Source of the DNA: CAZUDO01 sp964618895
GTDB taxonomy: Bacteria; Desulfobacterota; Binatia; DP-6
DNA: 43,344 bases
Assembly: GCA_964618895.1 (NCBI GenBank)
Contig: CAZUDO010000131.1
Location: forward strand, 1 to 43,344
Direction of reading: 5' to 3'
The notes beneath the pieces are model-generated. The model searched no databases. It had not been told where the DNA came from and saw only the letters and a program-made list of their open reading frames with translations. Positions within the stretch are counted from its first letter, which is position 1; the number at the start of each line of letters is the position of its first letter. The position numbers and the translations under genes are program-made. Shown here piece by piece: positions 9,709 to 20,600 of the stretch.

Positions 9709-10329
9709 CTAGCAATCCCATCGAATCGGACACCGGGGGTCGGGGCGGTAGACGCATACGTAGCCGCGTTTCACCGAGGCGTCCAGGTGATCTGCGAGTA
9801 CCTCGTGGACCGCCCGGATGCGTCCCAGGACCGCCTTGATGCTCTTTGTGACCGCCACCCGGGCTCGTTCGGCGTCCTCCCGCAGCCATCGCCCGTGCGC
9901 ACTGGCACGCAGCTCGTGGAGGATGGTGTCGATCTCGCCTCGCAGCCCGTCGACCCGACCGACATCATTCATCCCCTCCGCATCGGCGAGCTCCCTCTCC
10001 AGGGACCGGACTCGCTGCTGGTACGCCAGGGCAGCCTGCTTGTCGATGTTCGGCGACGCCATCTTGGCGGCTCGGGCGCCCCCCCGACTATCACCCGACA
10101 AAGCCAGCGCTCGCATGAGATCGAGAGCGTAGAACTCCCGCTGCGGATGCCAGAGCAGCTGCGCCAGGTGACGGACCCCGACGGTGTCGCGGATCCGTAC
10201 CACTTGGTCAGCGTACAGGACCGCCCAGTACTCGCCTTCACGCCGGAACAGGCAGATGTCCAGCCGGCCGGGGGGGGGCGCGGCGGGGGCGGGCCGGGAC
10301 GCGCTGCGAAGGCGGGTGGCGGCGGGCAT
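9709..10329 (-). CDS. Soluble winged-helix-like/coiled-coil regulator, paralogue of its neighbour
   Basis: 206 aa, no membrane segment. About residues 23-70 carry the module seen in the downstream gene (YWAVLYADQVVRIRDTVG, then HLAQLLWHPQREFYALDL). A charged coiled coil follows (about 95-145), then a tail with ARVAVTKSIKAVLGRI and VKRGYVCVYRPDPR. This is the same architecture as the C-terminal half of the 8417-9625 product, so the two probably arose by duplication. The N-terminus is low-complexity Ala/Pro and the start is not backed by a clear ribosome binding site. It opens a four-gene minus-strand run and is divergent from the NHL gene, with 191 nt between them. Confidence 0.62.
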   Translation of the reverse strand: MPAATRLRSASRPAPAAPPPGRLDICLFRREGEYWAVLYADQVVRIRDTVGVRHLAQLLWHPQREFYALDLMRALALSGDSRGGARAAKMASPNIDKQAALAYQQRVRSLERELADAEGMNDVGRVDGLRGEIDTILHELRASAHGRWLREDAERARVAVTKSIKAVLGRIRAVHEVLADHLDASVKRGYVCVYRPDPRCPIRWDC

Positions 10330-10520
10330 TCATAGAACAGGTGTAACAGCCCTCGTAACGTGCCCCGTTACATCTGTGCAGTCGAGTGTCACGCCGCCAG
10401 GCCGGCAGCGCCGGGCTTCGGATCGGAGGAGCGCGAACGGAACAGTCGTGCAGCGGAGGTTCACACTTATAGGGTGACGTCGATTCGTTCCAGGATGCGC
10501 CGCACCGGAGGTTCGACCAT

Positions 10521-13500
10521 ATGGCTGGAACAGCAGGTGGGACTTGTGCCGTTCTTGCTCGGGGCGCTCGGCCCGCGCCTGCGCCGGTGGCCGCGGGGGG
10601 CCGCCGGAACAGCCTTCCTTCGCTCGTCCTCCTCTGCGCAGCGCTGGCCGTGCTGCCGGTTGGGGCCTGGGGAGCGCCGCGGATCGTCACGGTGGCCGGC
10701 GGCCCGGGCGAGGGACCCGCGCAGAGCCTGGTGCAGCAGCCGCTGTCCGTCGTGCTCGATGGATCCGCCCTCTACATCGGGGACCCAATGTGGGGCGTCG
10801 TCCGCCGTGTGGACGTTGTCACCGGGGACTCGGTCGTGGTCGCCGGGATCGGCAGCTATGCCGGTGGCTTTGGAAGCAGCCCCCTGGGCGACGGCGGTCC
10901 AGCGACGGCGGCAGGATTGGGGCAGGCGATCGCCCTCGCGGTGGACGGGGCAGGAAACCTCTTCATCGCCGAGGGCAACGAAGCGCGTATCCGGCGGGTG
11001 GACGCCGTCAGCGGGCTGATCTCGACGTGGGCGGGCGGCGGAACCTCGACCTTCGACGGCGTACCGGCCACCACGGCCCTGCTCGACCGGCCGACGGACA
11101 TCACCCTGGACCCCGTCGGGGTCCTCGCCCCGCCCGGCAGCCTCTGGATCGCCGCCAACGGGCAGGACGGGCTCCGCTACGTGACGCCGGCGGGGCTGAT
11201 CCACACCGCCTTTGCCGCGAATTTCACCACCTCCTTCGCGGTGTCGGTCTGGCCGAGCGGATCCCTGGCCGGTCTCGTGAGCGTTGGCCTGTTCTGCGCG
11301 GTTCTCCCGGCCCAGCCGTTCCCCACCTCCACGTTCGGCACCGGCGTCTGCGGCTACAGCGGTGACGGCGGGCCCGCAGGTATCTCCCAGCTCAACGGGG
11401 TGGACGACGTCGTCATCGACGCCGCGGGCAACCTGTTCATCGCGGACAGGAACAACCACCGGGTGCGCGTCGTGAGCACCGACAACATGAGCATTGTGGG
11501 CACGATCAACACGGTCGCGGGAACGGGCACGCAAGGGTCCACGGGGGATGGAGGTCCCGCGGTCCTGGCATCGCTCGACACGCCGGTGGAGGTGGCCGTC
11601 GACCCGGCTGGCCCCCTGTACGTTGCCGAGTCCCTGCGGGTGCGGCGCGTCGTTGGCGGGATCATCGAGCCCGTGGCGGGCCGCCTGGACGGCGTCCTCG
11701 GCGGCAGCAATGGCCCGGCGACCAAAGCCCAGCTCTGGGAGCCCTCGTCCGTGGCGGTGGACGGGGCGGGCAACATCTACGTGCTGGACAGCTCCCACAC
11801 CGTCCGTCGGATCGACCGTGCAACCGGGCTGATCGCGCGCGTGGCGGGTCTGGGGTCGCTCTCGGCCCACGGCGATGTCGGCGACGGCGGCCCGGCGACG
11901 GCGGCCCGTCTCAACTTCCCGAAGGGCCTGGCGATCGACACGGCGGGGAGCATCTACATCGCCGACACGGACAACAACCGGGTCCGGCGCGTCGACGCGG
12001 CGACCGGTCTGATCCGCACGGTCGCCGGCACCGGCACGCGCGGCTTCAGCGGCGACCTCGGGCCACCCCTGAGCGCGCAGCTCGACTCGCCGATGGGGGT
12101 GGCGCTCGATGCCGCCGGCAATCTCTACATCGCGGACACCACCAATCAGCGGGTGCGGCGCGTCGACGCCGCCGAGACCACGATCACGACCGTCGCGGGG
12201 GGCAGCCCCTTCGTGCCCGGGGAGGGGGACGGCGGCCCGGCGATAGGAGCCTACCTCGCCATCCCGAGGGACGTGGCCGTGGGCCCCACGGGCACGCTCT
12301 ACATCGTGGACGAGGATGGGCCCCGCGTGCGCCAGGTGGTCGGGGGGACGATCCTCGCCTTCGCTGGGAGCGGCACGGCGGGCTCCGGAGGGGACGGCGG
12401 CCCAGCGGCCCTCGCCCAGTTCGACCGCCCGACCGGCATCGGCGTCGATGCGACGGGCAACGTCTTCATCGCCGACGCCACCATACGGCGGGTCGATGCC
12501 GCGACCGGCATCATCACGACGGTCGCCGGAAACGGCACGAGCTTTCCAAGCGGCGACGGGGGCGCCCCGCTGATGGCCGGCATGAGCCCCGAGGACGTCG
12601 CGGTGGACGCGGCCGGCACCCTCGTGATCGCCGACATGGACAACCACCGCGTCCGCATGGTCACGACCTGCGGCGACGCGGTGATCGACCCGGGAGAGCA
12701 GTGCGACCTGGGAGCCGCCAACGGGACGAGCGGATCCTGCTGCTCGAGCGCGTGCACCTTCCGCCCTGCGGTCGAGATCTGCCGTCCCGCGGCGGGCTTC
12801 TGCGATGTTCCGGAGACATGTCCCGGTGTGGACGCTGCCTGTCCGGTTGACGCGCTCGCTCCAAGCACGCTCCTCTGCCGCGCGCCGGCGGGTCCGTGCG
12901 ATGCTGGCGAGTTCTGCAGCGGATTGACCGTCCAGTGCCCGGTCGACGCCCACGTCGACGATGGCACCCCGTGCGCCGACGCCAATGTCTGCAACGGGCT
13001 CGAGACGTGCCAGGGAGGGGTCTGCACGCCTGGCGATCCGCCCGTGTGCGACGACGGCAACTCCTGCACCGACGAGGAGTGCTTCCCGGTGCTCGGCTGC
13101 TTCGTCCAGTTGAGGCCCGACAGTACCCCCTGCAACGACGCCAACGCGTGCACCCAGGGAGAAACGTGCCTCGGCGGGATCTGCACCCAGGCGGTCGCCG
13201 TCAACTGCGGCGACGGCGACGCATGCACCGCGGACACGTGCGCCCCAAGCACGGGATGCCAGCACACCGGCATCAGCGGCTGCAGCGCGGGCGATGCCAC
13301 CGAGGCGTTCGTCGGCGGCCCCGAGATGCGCTGCGACGGCGGCACGCTCGAGGTCGCGACCAATACCTGCGTGCTCTCGACGCCCGAGGTCGAGCTGCGC
13401 ATCCCGCTCGCCGGCCCCACCCCACCGCTGCCGGCGCCCACCAACGTCACCGTCGCTCCGCTCTCCGCCTCGACGCTCTGCACCAGCGCCTTCGTCATCG

Positions 13501-14348
13501 GCAGCGGCAACGGCCCGAGCGACGCCCGGGTCGCGAGCTGCACCGCATTCGCCCCCGACGGGCTCACCTTCCCGCCGGGCTCCGGCGTGACCATCCGCTT
13601 CGGCTGGACCGACGGGGGGCCGCCCGGATGCCCGGTCGTCGGGGCCTCCGCACCGCCGCCGTCCGAGGGGCTGATCCGCGTCTTCGACGACGGCTTCGTC
13701 GTGGCCACCCCGGAGTGCGGGTCGGCGAGCATGACCGATCCGACCTGCCCGCCGGAGGCCGCGCTCGCGTATCCCGGCTCCGGATTCATCTCCGACGCCG
13801 TCTGCGAGCCCGCCGCCAATGTCTGGGAGGTGCACAACGTCACCCACTTCAGCCGGCACGGCATCGGAACGGCGTGCGACACGCTGCAGGCCCCGCAGTT
13901 GAAGATCGGCAGGCTCGGCAGGCCGGCCGGCACGCAGACGCTCTCGCTCCAGGGCGAGATCGCCACGACCGCCGCCGTGGACCCGATCGCACGCGGCATC
14001 GGAGTGGCCCTGTACGATGCCGACGGGCGCGTGTTCGACGTGCTGGTGCCACCCGGCCCCTACGATACCGGCACGCGCGTGGGGTGGGTCCTCAACGGCG
14101 GCCGCTGGGTATACCGGAACCGGACGACGAGCCGGCCAGGTGGGATATCCAGGCTGATCATCCGTCCCGTCGGCGGGAGCACCTACGTCGTCACGGTGAG
14201 GGCCTCCGGGATATCCTTCACGTCGGCCAGCCCGTACGCCGAGGCGCAGCTCGTGCTGCCGGGCAGCGGTGCCTGCTTCGGGCGGCAATACCCGGGGGGA
14301 GGGGAGCCGGCCTGCACGCCGCAGCAGAGCCGCCTCGTCTGCCGATGA
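10521..14348 (+). CDS. Secreted NHL-repeat beta-propeller protein with Cys-rich region
   Basis: 1275 aa. Signal segment about 31-51 (SLVLLCAALAVLPVGAWGA). Residues 52-712 contain about eleven NHL repeats with the recurring pattern GDGGPA...VAVDAAGNLYIAD...RVRRVD...TVAG, enough for two propellers or an extended one. Residues 713-920 form a disintegrin-like Cys-rich stretch (CGDAVIDPGEQCD, CDDGNSCTDEEC). The last 350 residues are beta-rich and unassigned. GGAGG lies 9 nt before the ATG. It is followed after 18 nt by a parallel beta-helix protein, probably in one operon. Likely an extracellular or outer-surface binding protein; NHL folds mediate protein or carbohydrate binding, but no ligand can be named. 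Confidence 0.88.
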   Translation: MAGTAGGTCAVLARGARPAPAPVAAGGRRNSLPSLVLLCAALAVLPVGAWGAPRIVTVAGGPGEGPAQSLVQQPLSVVLDGSALYIGDPMWGVVRRVDVVTGDSVVVAGIGSYAGGFGSSPLGDGGPATAAGLGQAIALAVDGAGNLFIAEGNEARIRRVDAVSGLISTWAGGGTSTFDGVPATTALLDRPTDITLDPVGVLAPPGSLWIAANGQDGLRYVTPAGLIHTAFAANFTTSFAVSVWPSGSLAGLVSVGLFCAVLPAQPFPTSTFGTGVCGYSGDGGPAGISQLNGVDDVVIDAAGNLFIADRNNHRVRVVSTDNMSIVGTINTVAGTGTQGSTGDGGPAVLASLDTPVEVAVDPAGPLYVAESLRVRRVVGGIIEPVAGRLDGVLGGSNGPATKAQLWEPSSVAVDGAGNIYVLDSSHTVRRIDRATGLIARVAGLGSLSAHGDVGDGGPATAARLNFPKGLAIDTAGSIYIADTDNNRVRRVDAATGLIRTVAGTGTRGFSGDLGPPLSAQLDSPMGVALDAAGNLYIADTTNQRVRRVDAAETTITTVAGGSPFVPGEGDGGPAIGAYLAIPRDVAVGPTGTLYIVDEDGPRVRQVVGGTILAFAGSGTAGSGGDGGPAALAQFDRPTGIGVDATGNVFIADATIRRVDAATGIITTVAGNGTSFPSGDGGAPLMAGMSPEDVAVDAAGTLVIADMDNHRVRMVTTCGDAVIDPGEQCDLGAANGTSGSCCSSACTFRPAVEICRPAAGFCDVPETCPGVDAACPVDALAPSTLLCRAPAGPCDAGEFCSGLTVQCPVDAHVDDGTPCADANVCNGLETCQGGVCTPGDPPVCDDGNSCTDEECFPVLGCFVQLRPDSTPCNDANACTQGETCLGGICTQAVAVNCGDGDACTADTCAPSTGCQHTGISGCSAGDATEAFVGGPEMRCDGGTLEVATNTCVLSTPEVELRIPLAGPTPPLPAPTNVTVAPLSASTLCTSAFVIGSGNGPSDARVASCTAFAPDGLTFPPGSGVTIRFGWTDGGPPGCPVVGASAPPPSEGLIRVFDDGFVVATPECGSASMTDPTCPPEAALAYPGSGFISDAVCEPAANVWEVHNVTHFSRHGIGTACDTLQAPQLKIGRLGRPAGTQTLSLQGEIATTAAVDPIARGIGVALYDADGRVFDVLVPPGPYDTGTRVGWVLNGGRWVYRNRTTSRPGGISRLIIRPVGGSTYVVTVRASGISFTSASPYAEAQLVLPGSGACFGRQYPGGGEPACTPQQSRLVCR

Positions 14349-14366
14349 CGCGCAAGGAGGGATGCC

Positions 14367-15395
14367 ATGCGCCAGCACACGTGTAGATCGATCGGCAACC
14401 TGAGGAGCGGGCTCGCGCTGCTGCTCGCGGCGGCGACTCCGGCGGCCGCGACCGACGGCGTGAAGCTGCTGAAGCAGCCGAGCGCCTTTCCCATCGTCAT
14501 CTCGACACCGGGCAGCTATCGCCTGAAGTCGAACCTCACCGTCCCCGACGCCAACACCACCGCCATCTCGATCACGGCCGACAACGTGACGCTCGACCTG
14601 AACGGATTCAGCATCCTCGGACCGACGGTCTGTAGCGGCAGCCCCGTGACCAGCTGCGCCCCGACGGGTACGGGCTCCGGAATCGTCGGCACGGGCTCCA
14701 ACATCGCGGTGCGGAACGGCACCGTGCGGGGCGTCGGGTACCGGGGGATCGAGCTCATGTTCACCCAGGGCGCGGTCGTCGACGCCCTGCGGGTGCGGGA
14801 CAACGGCTCGGTCGGCATCAGCCTGGGCGATCAGTGCCGCGCCGCGGGGAACACGGTCACCCGTAACGGGAGCGCGGGCATCATCGGCGGCGACGAGTGC
14901 CTCATGACTGGCAACGTGGTCCTCTTCAACTACGGCACCGGCCTGCACGCGTCAGAGCACTCGGCGATGACCGGGAACCTCGCGAGCCACAACGGCTTCG
15001 AAGGCATCGTCGTGAACGGCGGCACCGGCGTGATCGTCGAGAACGTGGTCGCCGACAACGGCGAGGAAGGCATCGAGACAGCAGGCGGGGTCGTGAGCCG
15101 CAACACCGTCGAGTACAACGGCGCCGACGGCATCCGGACACAGAATGGCATCACCAGCGAGAACAGCGTCCTCGCCACCTCCGGATTCAACGTTGGCATC
15201 TATGCTGGCGGCGCCGGCTTGGTGCTCAACAATGTCGTTGCCGGCGCCGGCGAGGTGGGCCTCCAGCTCGACACCCCGACCGGGTACGCCGGCAACGTTT
15301 TGGACAACAACAATGGCGGCAACACGAATCCCCAGGTGAGCGAGGGCGTCGAGATTCTGCCCAACCTCTGTGGTGGGGATACGACCTGCCCGTAG
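14367..15395 (+). CDS. Secreted right-handed parallel beta-helix protein
   Basis: 342 aa with a signal peptide (about 1-28, ending AAA). From about residue 60 on it consists of pectate-lyase-like PbH1 coils rich in Asn and Gly (LDLNGFSILG, GIVGTGSNIAVRNGTVRGVG, ITSENSVLATSG), including the NxVxxNGxxGI rhythm. Such folds are found in polysaccharide lyases and in surface adhesins; no catalytic residues are recognisable. A strong AAGGAGGG site precedes the ATG and only 18 nt separate it from the NHL gene. It converges on the minus-strand gene at 15425 with 29 nt between stops. Confidence 0.85.
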   Translation: MRQHTCRSIGNLRSGLALLLAAATPAAATDGVKLLKQPSAFPIVISTPGSYRLKSNLTVPDANTTAISITADNVTLDLNGFSILGPTVCSGSPVTSCAPTGTGSGIVGTGSNIAVRNGTVRGVGYRGIELMFTQGAVVDALRVRDNGSVGISLGDQCRAAGNTVTRNGSAGIIGGDECLMTGNVVLFNYGTGLHASEHSAMTGNLASHNGFEGIVVNGGTGVIVENVVADNGEEGIETAGGVVSRNTVEYNGADGIRTQNGITSENSVLATSGFNVGIYAGGAGLVLNNVVAGAGEVGLQLDTPTGYAGNVLDNNNGGNTNPQVSEGVEILPNLCGGDTTCP

Positions 15396-15424
15396 GGGCC
15401 GAGAGGCCTGCCGGCTCGCGCGGC

Positions 15425-16975
15425 TCAGCGGCCGCCGCGGGCCGCGGGTCCGAGGAGCTCGAGTTCCAGCGAGCCATCGGCACCTCTGCGGGCGCCGGCG
15501 GTGTGCGTGAGCTGCCGGAGCCGCGACCCGCCCCAGTCGATGGCGAACACCTGGCTGCCGTCCGGGTTGGTTCCGAAGGGATCGCAGTCGGAGTAGAACG
15601 CGTATGCGCGCGCGCGCGCGGCGACTTCCAGCTGCTGCTCGACGCCGTAGGAGATTCCGCACCCCGGAAGCTCCCCGAGTTGACAGCCCTCCTCCGAGGG
15701 AACTCCCTGCCCGAAGTGCGTGAGCTGCCGGAGAGGGCCGCCGTACCGGGGAGCGCGAAAGAGCTGACAGTTCCGGGAAGGGTTCGTCCCGAAGGGATCG
15801 GCCGACGCCATGAGGAGCACCTCGTCTGGCCGGAAGGCCAATCCCCTGGTGTCGGTGTGGCCGAGAGCGGTGAGCTGGATCAGGTGCTCACGCGCCTTCA
15901 GGAACAGCTCGTAGATCGGTGCGCCCAGAAACACCCAGGGATTCTCAGGCGTCCCGGGCATCGCCACATGGTGGAGGCTGAGGCCGGTGCGTGTGGTCAA
16001 CCCGAGGGTGGGGAGGACGGGGCCGTCGAGCCGGCCGCCGACGGTCGCCGACGGCACGGAGTGGAGGTCGCTCCCATCGCTACGCATGGAGAAGGATGTG
16101 TACTCTTCACCAATGAGGAGGTCGAAACCTATCCCTCCACGGTAGGTGCCGATGGCGATGCCGCCCACCAGACGTCGATCGGGCGGCGCGGTCCCGACCA
16201 GGCGCGTGACCTGCTTGCGTTCCCCCGTGCGCAGGTCGAGCGTGAATATCTGCTCGCTCTCGCGGCCGTCGGCGCCGGGGCCGAGGTCGGTGTAAGCGGT
16301 CATGCGGTCATCCGCGCGGAAGGGCAGCGCGGTCTTTGATTCTGCGGACGCTTCTCCCCGGGGGTTCACGAAGATCCGGTACGTGCTGTCGCGGCTCGGC
16401 GGGGCGAGGCGGCGCAGACCCGTTCCGTCTGCACGGACATAGAAGAAGCCCTGCTGCTCGGGCGCGAGTGGCGTCTTGCCGATGAGCTGAAACTGGTTCG
16501 ATATCTCGAAGACCACGGCTGAGCCATCCCGGGTCACGCCAAGGCGCTGGAAGATACCCGCGAGGCCCGAGTGGACGCCGTTGTGATTCTGGGCCCCGCG
16601 GGCGCACAGGCCGAAGGGGTCCGGCGCCGGCTCCGGGTTGGCGAAGCGCAACACCGTCACGGGGTCGCAGCCGTTGCGGCGGATGCGCAGCTCCTGCGCT
16701 CCGATCTGGCTCGACCCCTGCACGCGACAGGACGAGACCACGTACGCCAGCGTGCCGAATCCCCCGCCGCAGCCGGCGCGTGCGCGACACTCGGCGACGC
16801 AGCGCCGGCGCTCGGCACCCGTGTGTCCTACGCAGCGGGTGCGGCGGCAGACCGCGACGTCGTCCTTACACGTGCTGCGGCAGTTCGCATGCACAGGGCT
16901 GCCGAGGGTGACGAGCAGGGCGGCCAACACGTAGAGCCGACCTCGCTTCGGTACAGCTGTGCGCGTGGGCATCAT
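15425..16975 (-). CDS. Secreted TolB/WD40-like propeller protein
   Basis: 516 aa from ATG 16975; a second ATG follows immediately at 16972. Signal peptide is LYVLAALLVTLGSPVHA. An N-terminal six-Cys segment (CRSTCKDDVAVC ... CVAECRARAGC) resembles Cys motifs common in secreted proteins of Binatota-like genomes. The main body has TolB-like blades: FFYVRADGTGLRRLAP, DDRMTAYTDLG, IFTLDLRTGERKQVTRL and VFAIDWGGSRLRQLTH. Probably a periplasmic or extracellular propeller; no partner can be assigned. Convergent with the beta-helix gene. Confidence 0.75.
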   Translation of the reverse strand: MMPTRTAVPKRGRLYVLAALLVTLGSPVHANCRSTCKDDVAVCRRTRCVGHTGAERRRCVAECRARAGCGGGFGTLAYVVSSCRVQGSSQIGAQELRIRRNGCDPVTVLRFANPEPAPDPFGLCARGAQNHNGVHSGLAGIFQRLGVTRDGSAVVFEISNQFQLIGKTPLAPEQQGFFYVRADGTGLRRLAPPSRDSTYRIFVNPRGEASAESKTALPFRADDRMTAYTDLGPGADGRESEQIFTLDLRTGERKQVTRLVGTAPPDRRLVGGIAIGTYRGGIGFDLLIGEEYTSFSMRSDGSDLHSVPSATVGGRLDGPVLPTLGLTTRTGLSLHHVAMPGTPENPWVFLGAPIYELFLKAREHLIQLTALGHTDTRGLAFRPDEVLLMASADPFGTNPSRNCQLFRAPRYGGPLRQLTHFGQGVPSEEGCQLGELPGCGISYGVEQQLEVAARARAYAFYSDCDPFGTNPDGSQVFAIDWGGSRLRQLTHTAGARRGADGSLELELLGPAARGGR

Positions 16976-17164
16976 CCCGGCACCGTGGGACACATCCCAC
17001 ACTCTCGCCGGAGGAGGCAAGAAATATGTCAGGGGACGGCACGGGGAGGGGCCTCACCGCGATAGGCCGATCATCGATAGTTCCGGGGATGACGCACTGC
17101 GTAGGCGGGATCGCCGGAGGACTCGGCCCGCGCCCGGCGGCAATCGCACGTGCTGGCACAGGGC

Positions 17165-17647
17165 TTATTTGTCGGCGGCGATGAAGCCGTAGGCGGTAGC
17201 GAACGACAGCGTCACGCCGGCCGTTGGCGCCCATACATCGGCGCAGGCCGTGAACCCGGTCGTGACGACGATGGGCGGGAAGCTCGTGTTGACGGCGCCC
17301 GAGCCGCTCGGGCCGACGGTCACCGGAACGAAGCTCAGATAGTTCTCCCCGCCGGACAGGCGCTCGTAGAGGCGGAGCACGTACGTGTTCGTCGACGGCG
17401 GCGGCGGCGAGACGCTGATCTGCGCATTGAGCCCGGTGAGGACCAGGACCTGGCCGGGGAGAATGTCGAGGGTCTGGTTCGGATTGCGGGTGGTGAACTC
17501 TTTGTCCCCGGGCTCGCAGAGGGACGAGGTGGTGGTGCCCCTCATGGTGACCGCCTGACTCGCCTTGTTCGGTCCGAGAGGGCCCGCGTCCGCCGTGGCG
17601 GCCACGAGCATGAGCACGCTGCCTAGAAACATCCTACGACCGTTCAT
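17165..17647 (-). CDS. Small secreted beta-rich protein of unknown function
   Basis: 160 aa from ATG 17647, chosen over an upstream in-frame ATG because AAAGGA lies about 8 nt before it and the signal peptide (MFLGSVLMLVAATADA) follows at once. The mature part is predicted beta-strand (QTLDILPGQVLVLTGL, NTYVLRLYERLSGGENYL) with two cysteines. No family is recognised. It lies 22 nt downstream of the FG-GAP gene on the same strand, so it is probably co-transcribed with that surface protein. Confidence 0.62.
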   Translation of the reverse strand: MNGRRMFLGSVLMLVAATADAGPLGPNKASQAVTMRGTTTSSLCEPGDKEFTTRNPNQTLDILPGQVLVLTGLNAQISVSPPPPSTNTYVLRLYERLSGGENYLSFVPVTVGPSGSGAVNTSFPPIVVTTGFTACADVWAPTAGVTLSFATAYGFIAADK

Positions 17648-17669
17648 GAGCACGATCCTTTCTGGGGTT

Positions 17670-20600
17670 CTATGGTACCGGGCATGCCGCCGGTGCCGGG
17701 GCATCCATGGCCTTGAACATCTCCTCGTCGTCTGCCGAGACCGTACCCGTCGCGCCCGGGAACCCGGTACAGTATGCGAACGAAGAAGCGCCGGTCGTGA
17801 GCAGCACGCCCACGCTCCCCTCCCCGCCGGCGGTCAGGTCATAGCCGATCGGGCTGGCAGGGTTCTTCCCACTGCACGCCGCCTTCACCGCCGCGCCGTT
17901 CCTGACCTCGGCGCTCTTGCAGGGGCCCTGATCCTGCTCTTTGTCCCGGTATCGGTAGCCCTTTGGCTTCGCTGGGGTGCCGATCGCGAACCAGTTCCCG
18001 CACGGTAACGCAATCAGGCCCGTGTCTTGCCCTGAGCCAGCGGTACCGAACACGCGAAGAGTTGCACCACCGCCGCCTGGAGCCGTGCACCGCGGATCGC
18101 CGTGACTACCGAGAGGCGCGGGCTCGACTCCCGTATCCTTCATGGCGACGGTGATCTTCCGCTTGGCCGGGTCGGGGTGGTCGCGAATGACCAGCTTCTT
18201 TCCCGCGATCGGTGGCGTGGATATCCCGCCCGCGTCGACGATCTCTCCGTCGACTCCCGTATCGTCGCCGATCGCGCCGTCCTCCAGGTTGAGCACCACC
18301 TTGGCCACGCCCTTGCCGCCGATCAGCTGGACGCTGGTGGTCGCGTAACCCGGAGGCGCAACCTGTGGAAGCGAATACCACGCCGTCGAGAAGGGGTTGC
18401 CCGGGGTCGTGGGACCGAACTTGTTGTACGGTGGGGCGACTCTGGCCGTACCGTGGAAGAACATCGTGACGGTCACGGAGGCGCAGGGAGCCCGGAATTC
18501 GACCAGGCCGACCGGGTACTCATAGATCCCGTCTTGGACGGCACCCTGCCTCTCGGACAGCGTGTTGACGTTGAGGAGGGTGCTGCATGGCGGAGATCCT
18601 TGGAGCGTCACGTAGCTGATGCCCGCCCCGTCGGGGAGCGACACGACCAACGCCTGCTGGCTGTCGGGCATCCCGTCACCGTTCCCGTCGCCGCCGTTGG
18701 GGGCCGCGTTCTCGATCGGATCGTTCACGCCGTCACCGTCGCTGTCCGGGATCGGCACGTCGGTGCGTATGTCCGCCTCGAACGCCTGGGCATGGAAACG
18801 ACGCCAGGGGCCGTGCGCGGGCCGAGGGGGCGTATTGATCAGGGGCGCATTGATCACATGAACATCTGCGTACAGAACACGGGCGCGCCAGCGGTACAGG
18901 ACACCATTCAAGAGACCGTCAACGGGCTCCGAAAACATGATCCCTGCATGCGTGGCGGGCACGTCGATCCAGCTGCCCGAGATAAACCCCGTACAGCCTA
19001 CGTTTCCGAAGGGAACGCCCGGTGGGCACGCTTCGACCTCCAGCTTCACAGACCCGCCGCGGCCGCGCGGATCGGTGGCCGCCATGCTGACCCGGAAGCC
19101 GTCGGGATCCTCCGAGCGGCCCCCTGGCGCCACCGGCAATTCGCCCACGCGCAGCTGCCGGGCAACCACCTGTCGCCCCTGAGTATCGCCGAACACGAAG
19201 GCCGCGCCCTCACTCTGCTGCCCCCCCGAGTTGTATTGCACCGCGCCCACGATGACATCGGCGTAGCCGTCGCCGTTGACGTCCCCCGCTCCCGCCACGC
19301 TCCAACCGAAGTAGGCTCCCGGCACGTTGGATTCCAGCTGGGCCGCCGCGGTGGAAGGGCCTTCCGGGCCAAACGACAGCACGGCGCTTCCCAAGAACAC
19401 AAATGCCGCGCCCTCCACTGCGTCGTAGTACGGAACGCCCACGATGATGTCGGCGTAACCGTCGCCGTTGACGTCTCCCGCTCCTGCGACGCTCGTGCCA
19501 AAGTTGAAGGCCATCTGGTCCCCTACGAACGCGACCGCAGCGTCGAGTTCATCGCCATCTGCGATGCCCGCAGCGCTCCCGAGGAACAGGGTAGCCGCGC
19601 CATAGTAAGGACCGATGCCGCCGCCGTACCCCGGGATGCCCACGAGAACATCGGCGTAGCCGTCGCCGTTGAAGTCTCCCACCCCCGCCACGCTCGCGCC
19701 GAAGCTGTGACTGCCTACTCCCGGGCTCAGCTCGAGGCGGGTGTCGGCGGTCGCAGGATTGCCATCCGGGACGCCGCTGGCGCCGCCGTGGAACACGAAG
19801 GCCGCACCGCGGCTGTTGTAAGATGGCGCGCCGACGATGACATCGGCGTAGCCGTCGCCGTTGACGTCCCCGGCCCCCGCCACGCTCGCGCCCAATTCAG
19901 ATGGACCTTGGCTCGCCCCGATCTGAGCCGCGGCGGTGATGGGACTGCCGTCCGCGATGCCGGCGGCGCTGCCGTGGAACACGAAGGCTGCACCGGTATC
20001 ATACAGCGGCCCGACGCCAGTGAAGTAACCCGGGGCGCCGACGATGATGTCGCCGTAGCCGTCGCCGTTCACATCTCCGGCCGCCGCCACGCTCGTACCC
20101 AGAAGCGCCCCTCCGACCTGGTTCCCCTCGATCCGGGTCGCAGCAGTAGCGGGGTTGGCGTCCGCGATTCCCGCGGCGCTGCCCAGGAACACGAAGGCCC
20201 CACCCTCTGCCGACTGCTCCACGACGTCGAAGTGTTCGGGGGCGCCCACGATCACGTCGGCGTAGCCGTCGCCGTTGACGTCTCCGGCACCCGCAACGCT
20301 CTTGCCGAAGCCGGAGTTGAATTGGTTCCCCGTGAGCATAGTCGCGGCGCTACCAGGGTTGCCGTTGCCGAGAGCAATACTCCCCAGGAACACGAAGGCC
20401 GCGCCCTCATTGCCCTGCCCCCCGTCGTAGCCGGGGGCGCCCACAATGACGTCGGCGTGGCCGTCGCCGTTGACGTCCCCCGCTCCCGCCACGCTCCATC
20501 CCAGGTAGAATCCCTGCTGATCCGCCTCGAACGTTCCGGCGGCGGACGACGGATCGCCGTCCGGGATGCCCCGCGCGCCGCCCAGGTACACTAAGGCCAA

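Noticed and set aside
10467..14948. Very long minus-strand open frame opposite the NHL and beta-helix genes.
   Set aside because: It is rich in Arg, Gly and Ala without any recognisable domain, and the plus strand carries clear NHL repeats, signal peptides and ribosome binding sites. GC-rich DNA often leaves such antisense frames open.
18102..20594. Long plus-strand open frame with repeating VAVAVDVPxxRHA text.
   Set aside because: It is the complementary strand of the FG-GAP repeats; the repeat pattern is a shadow of the calcium-loop codons.
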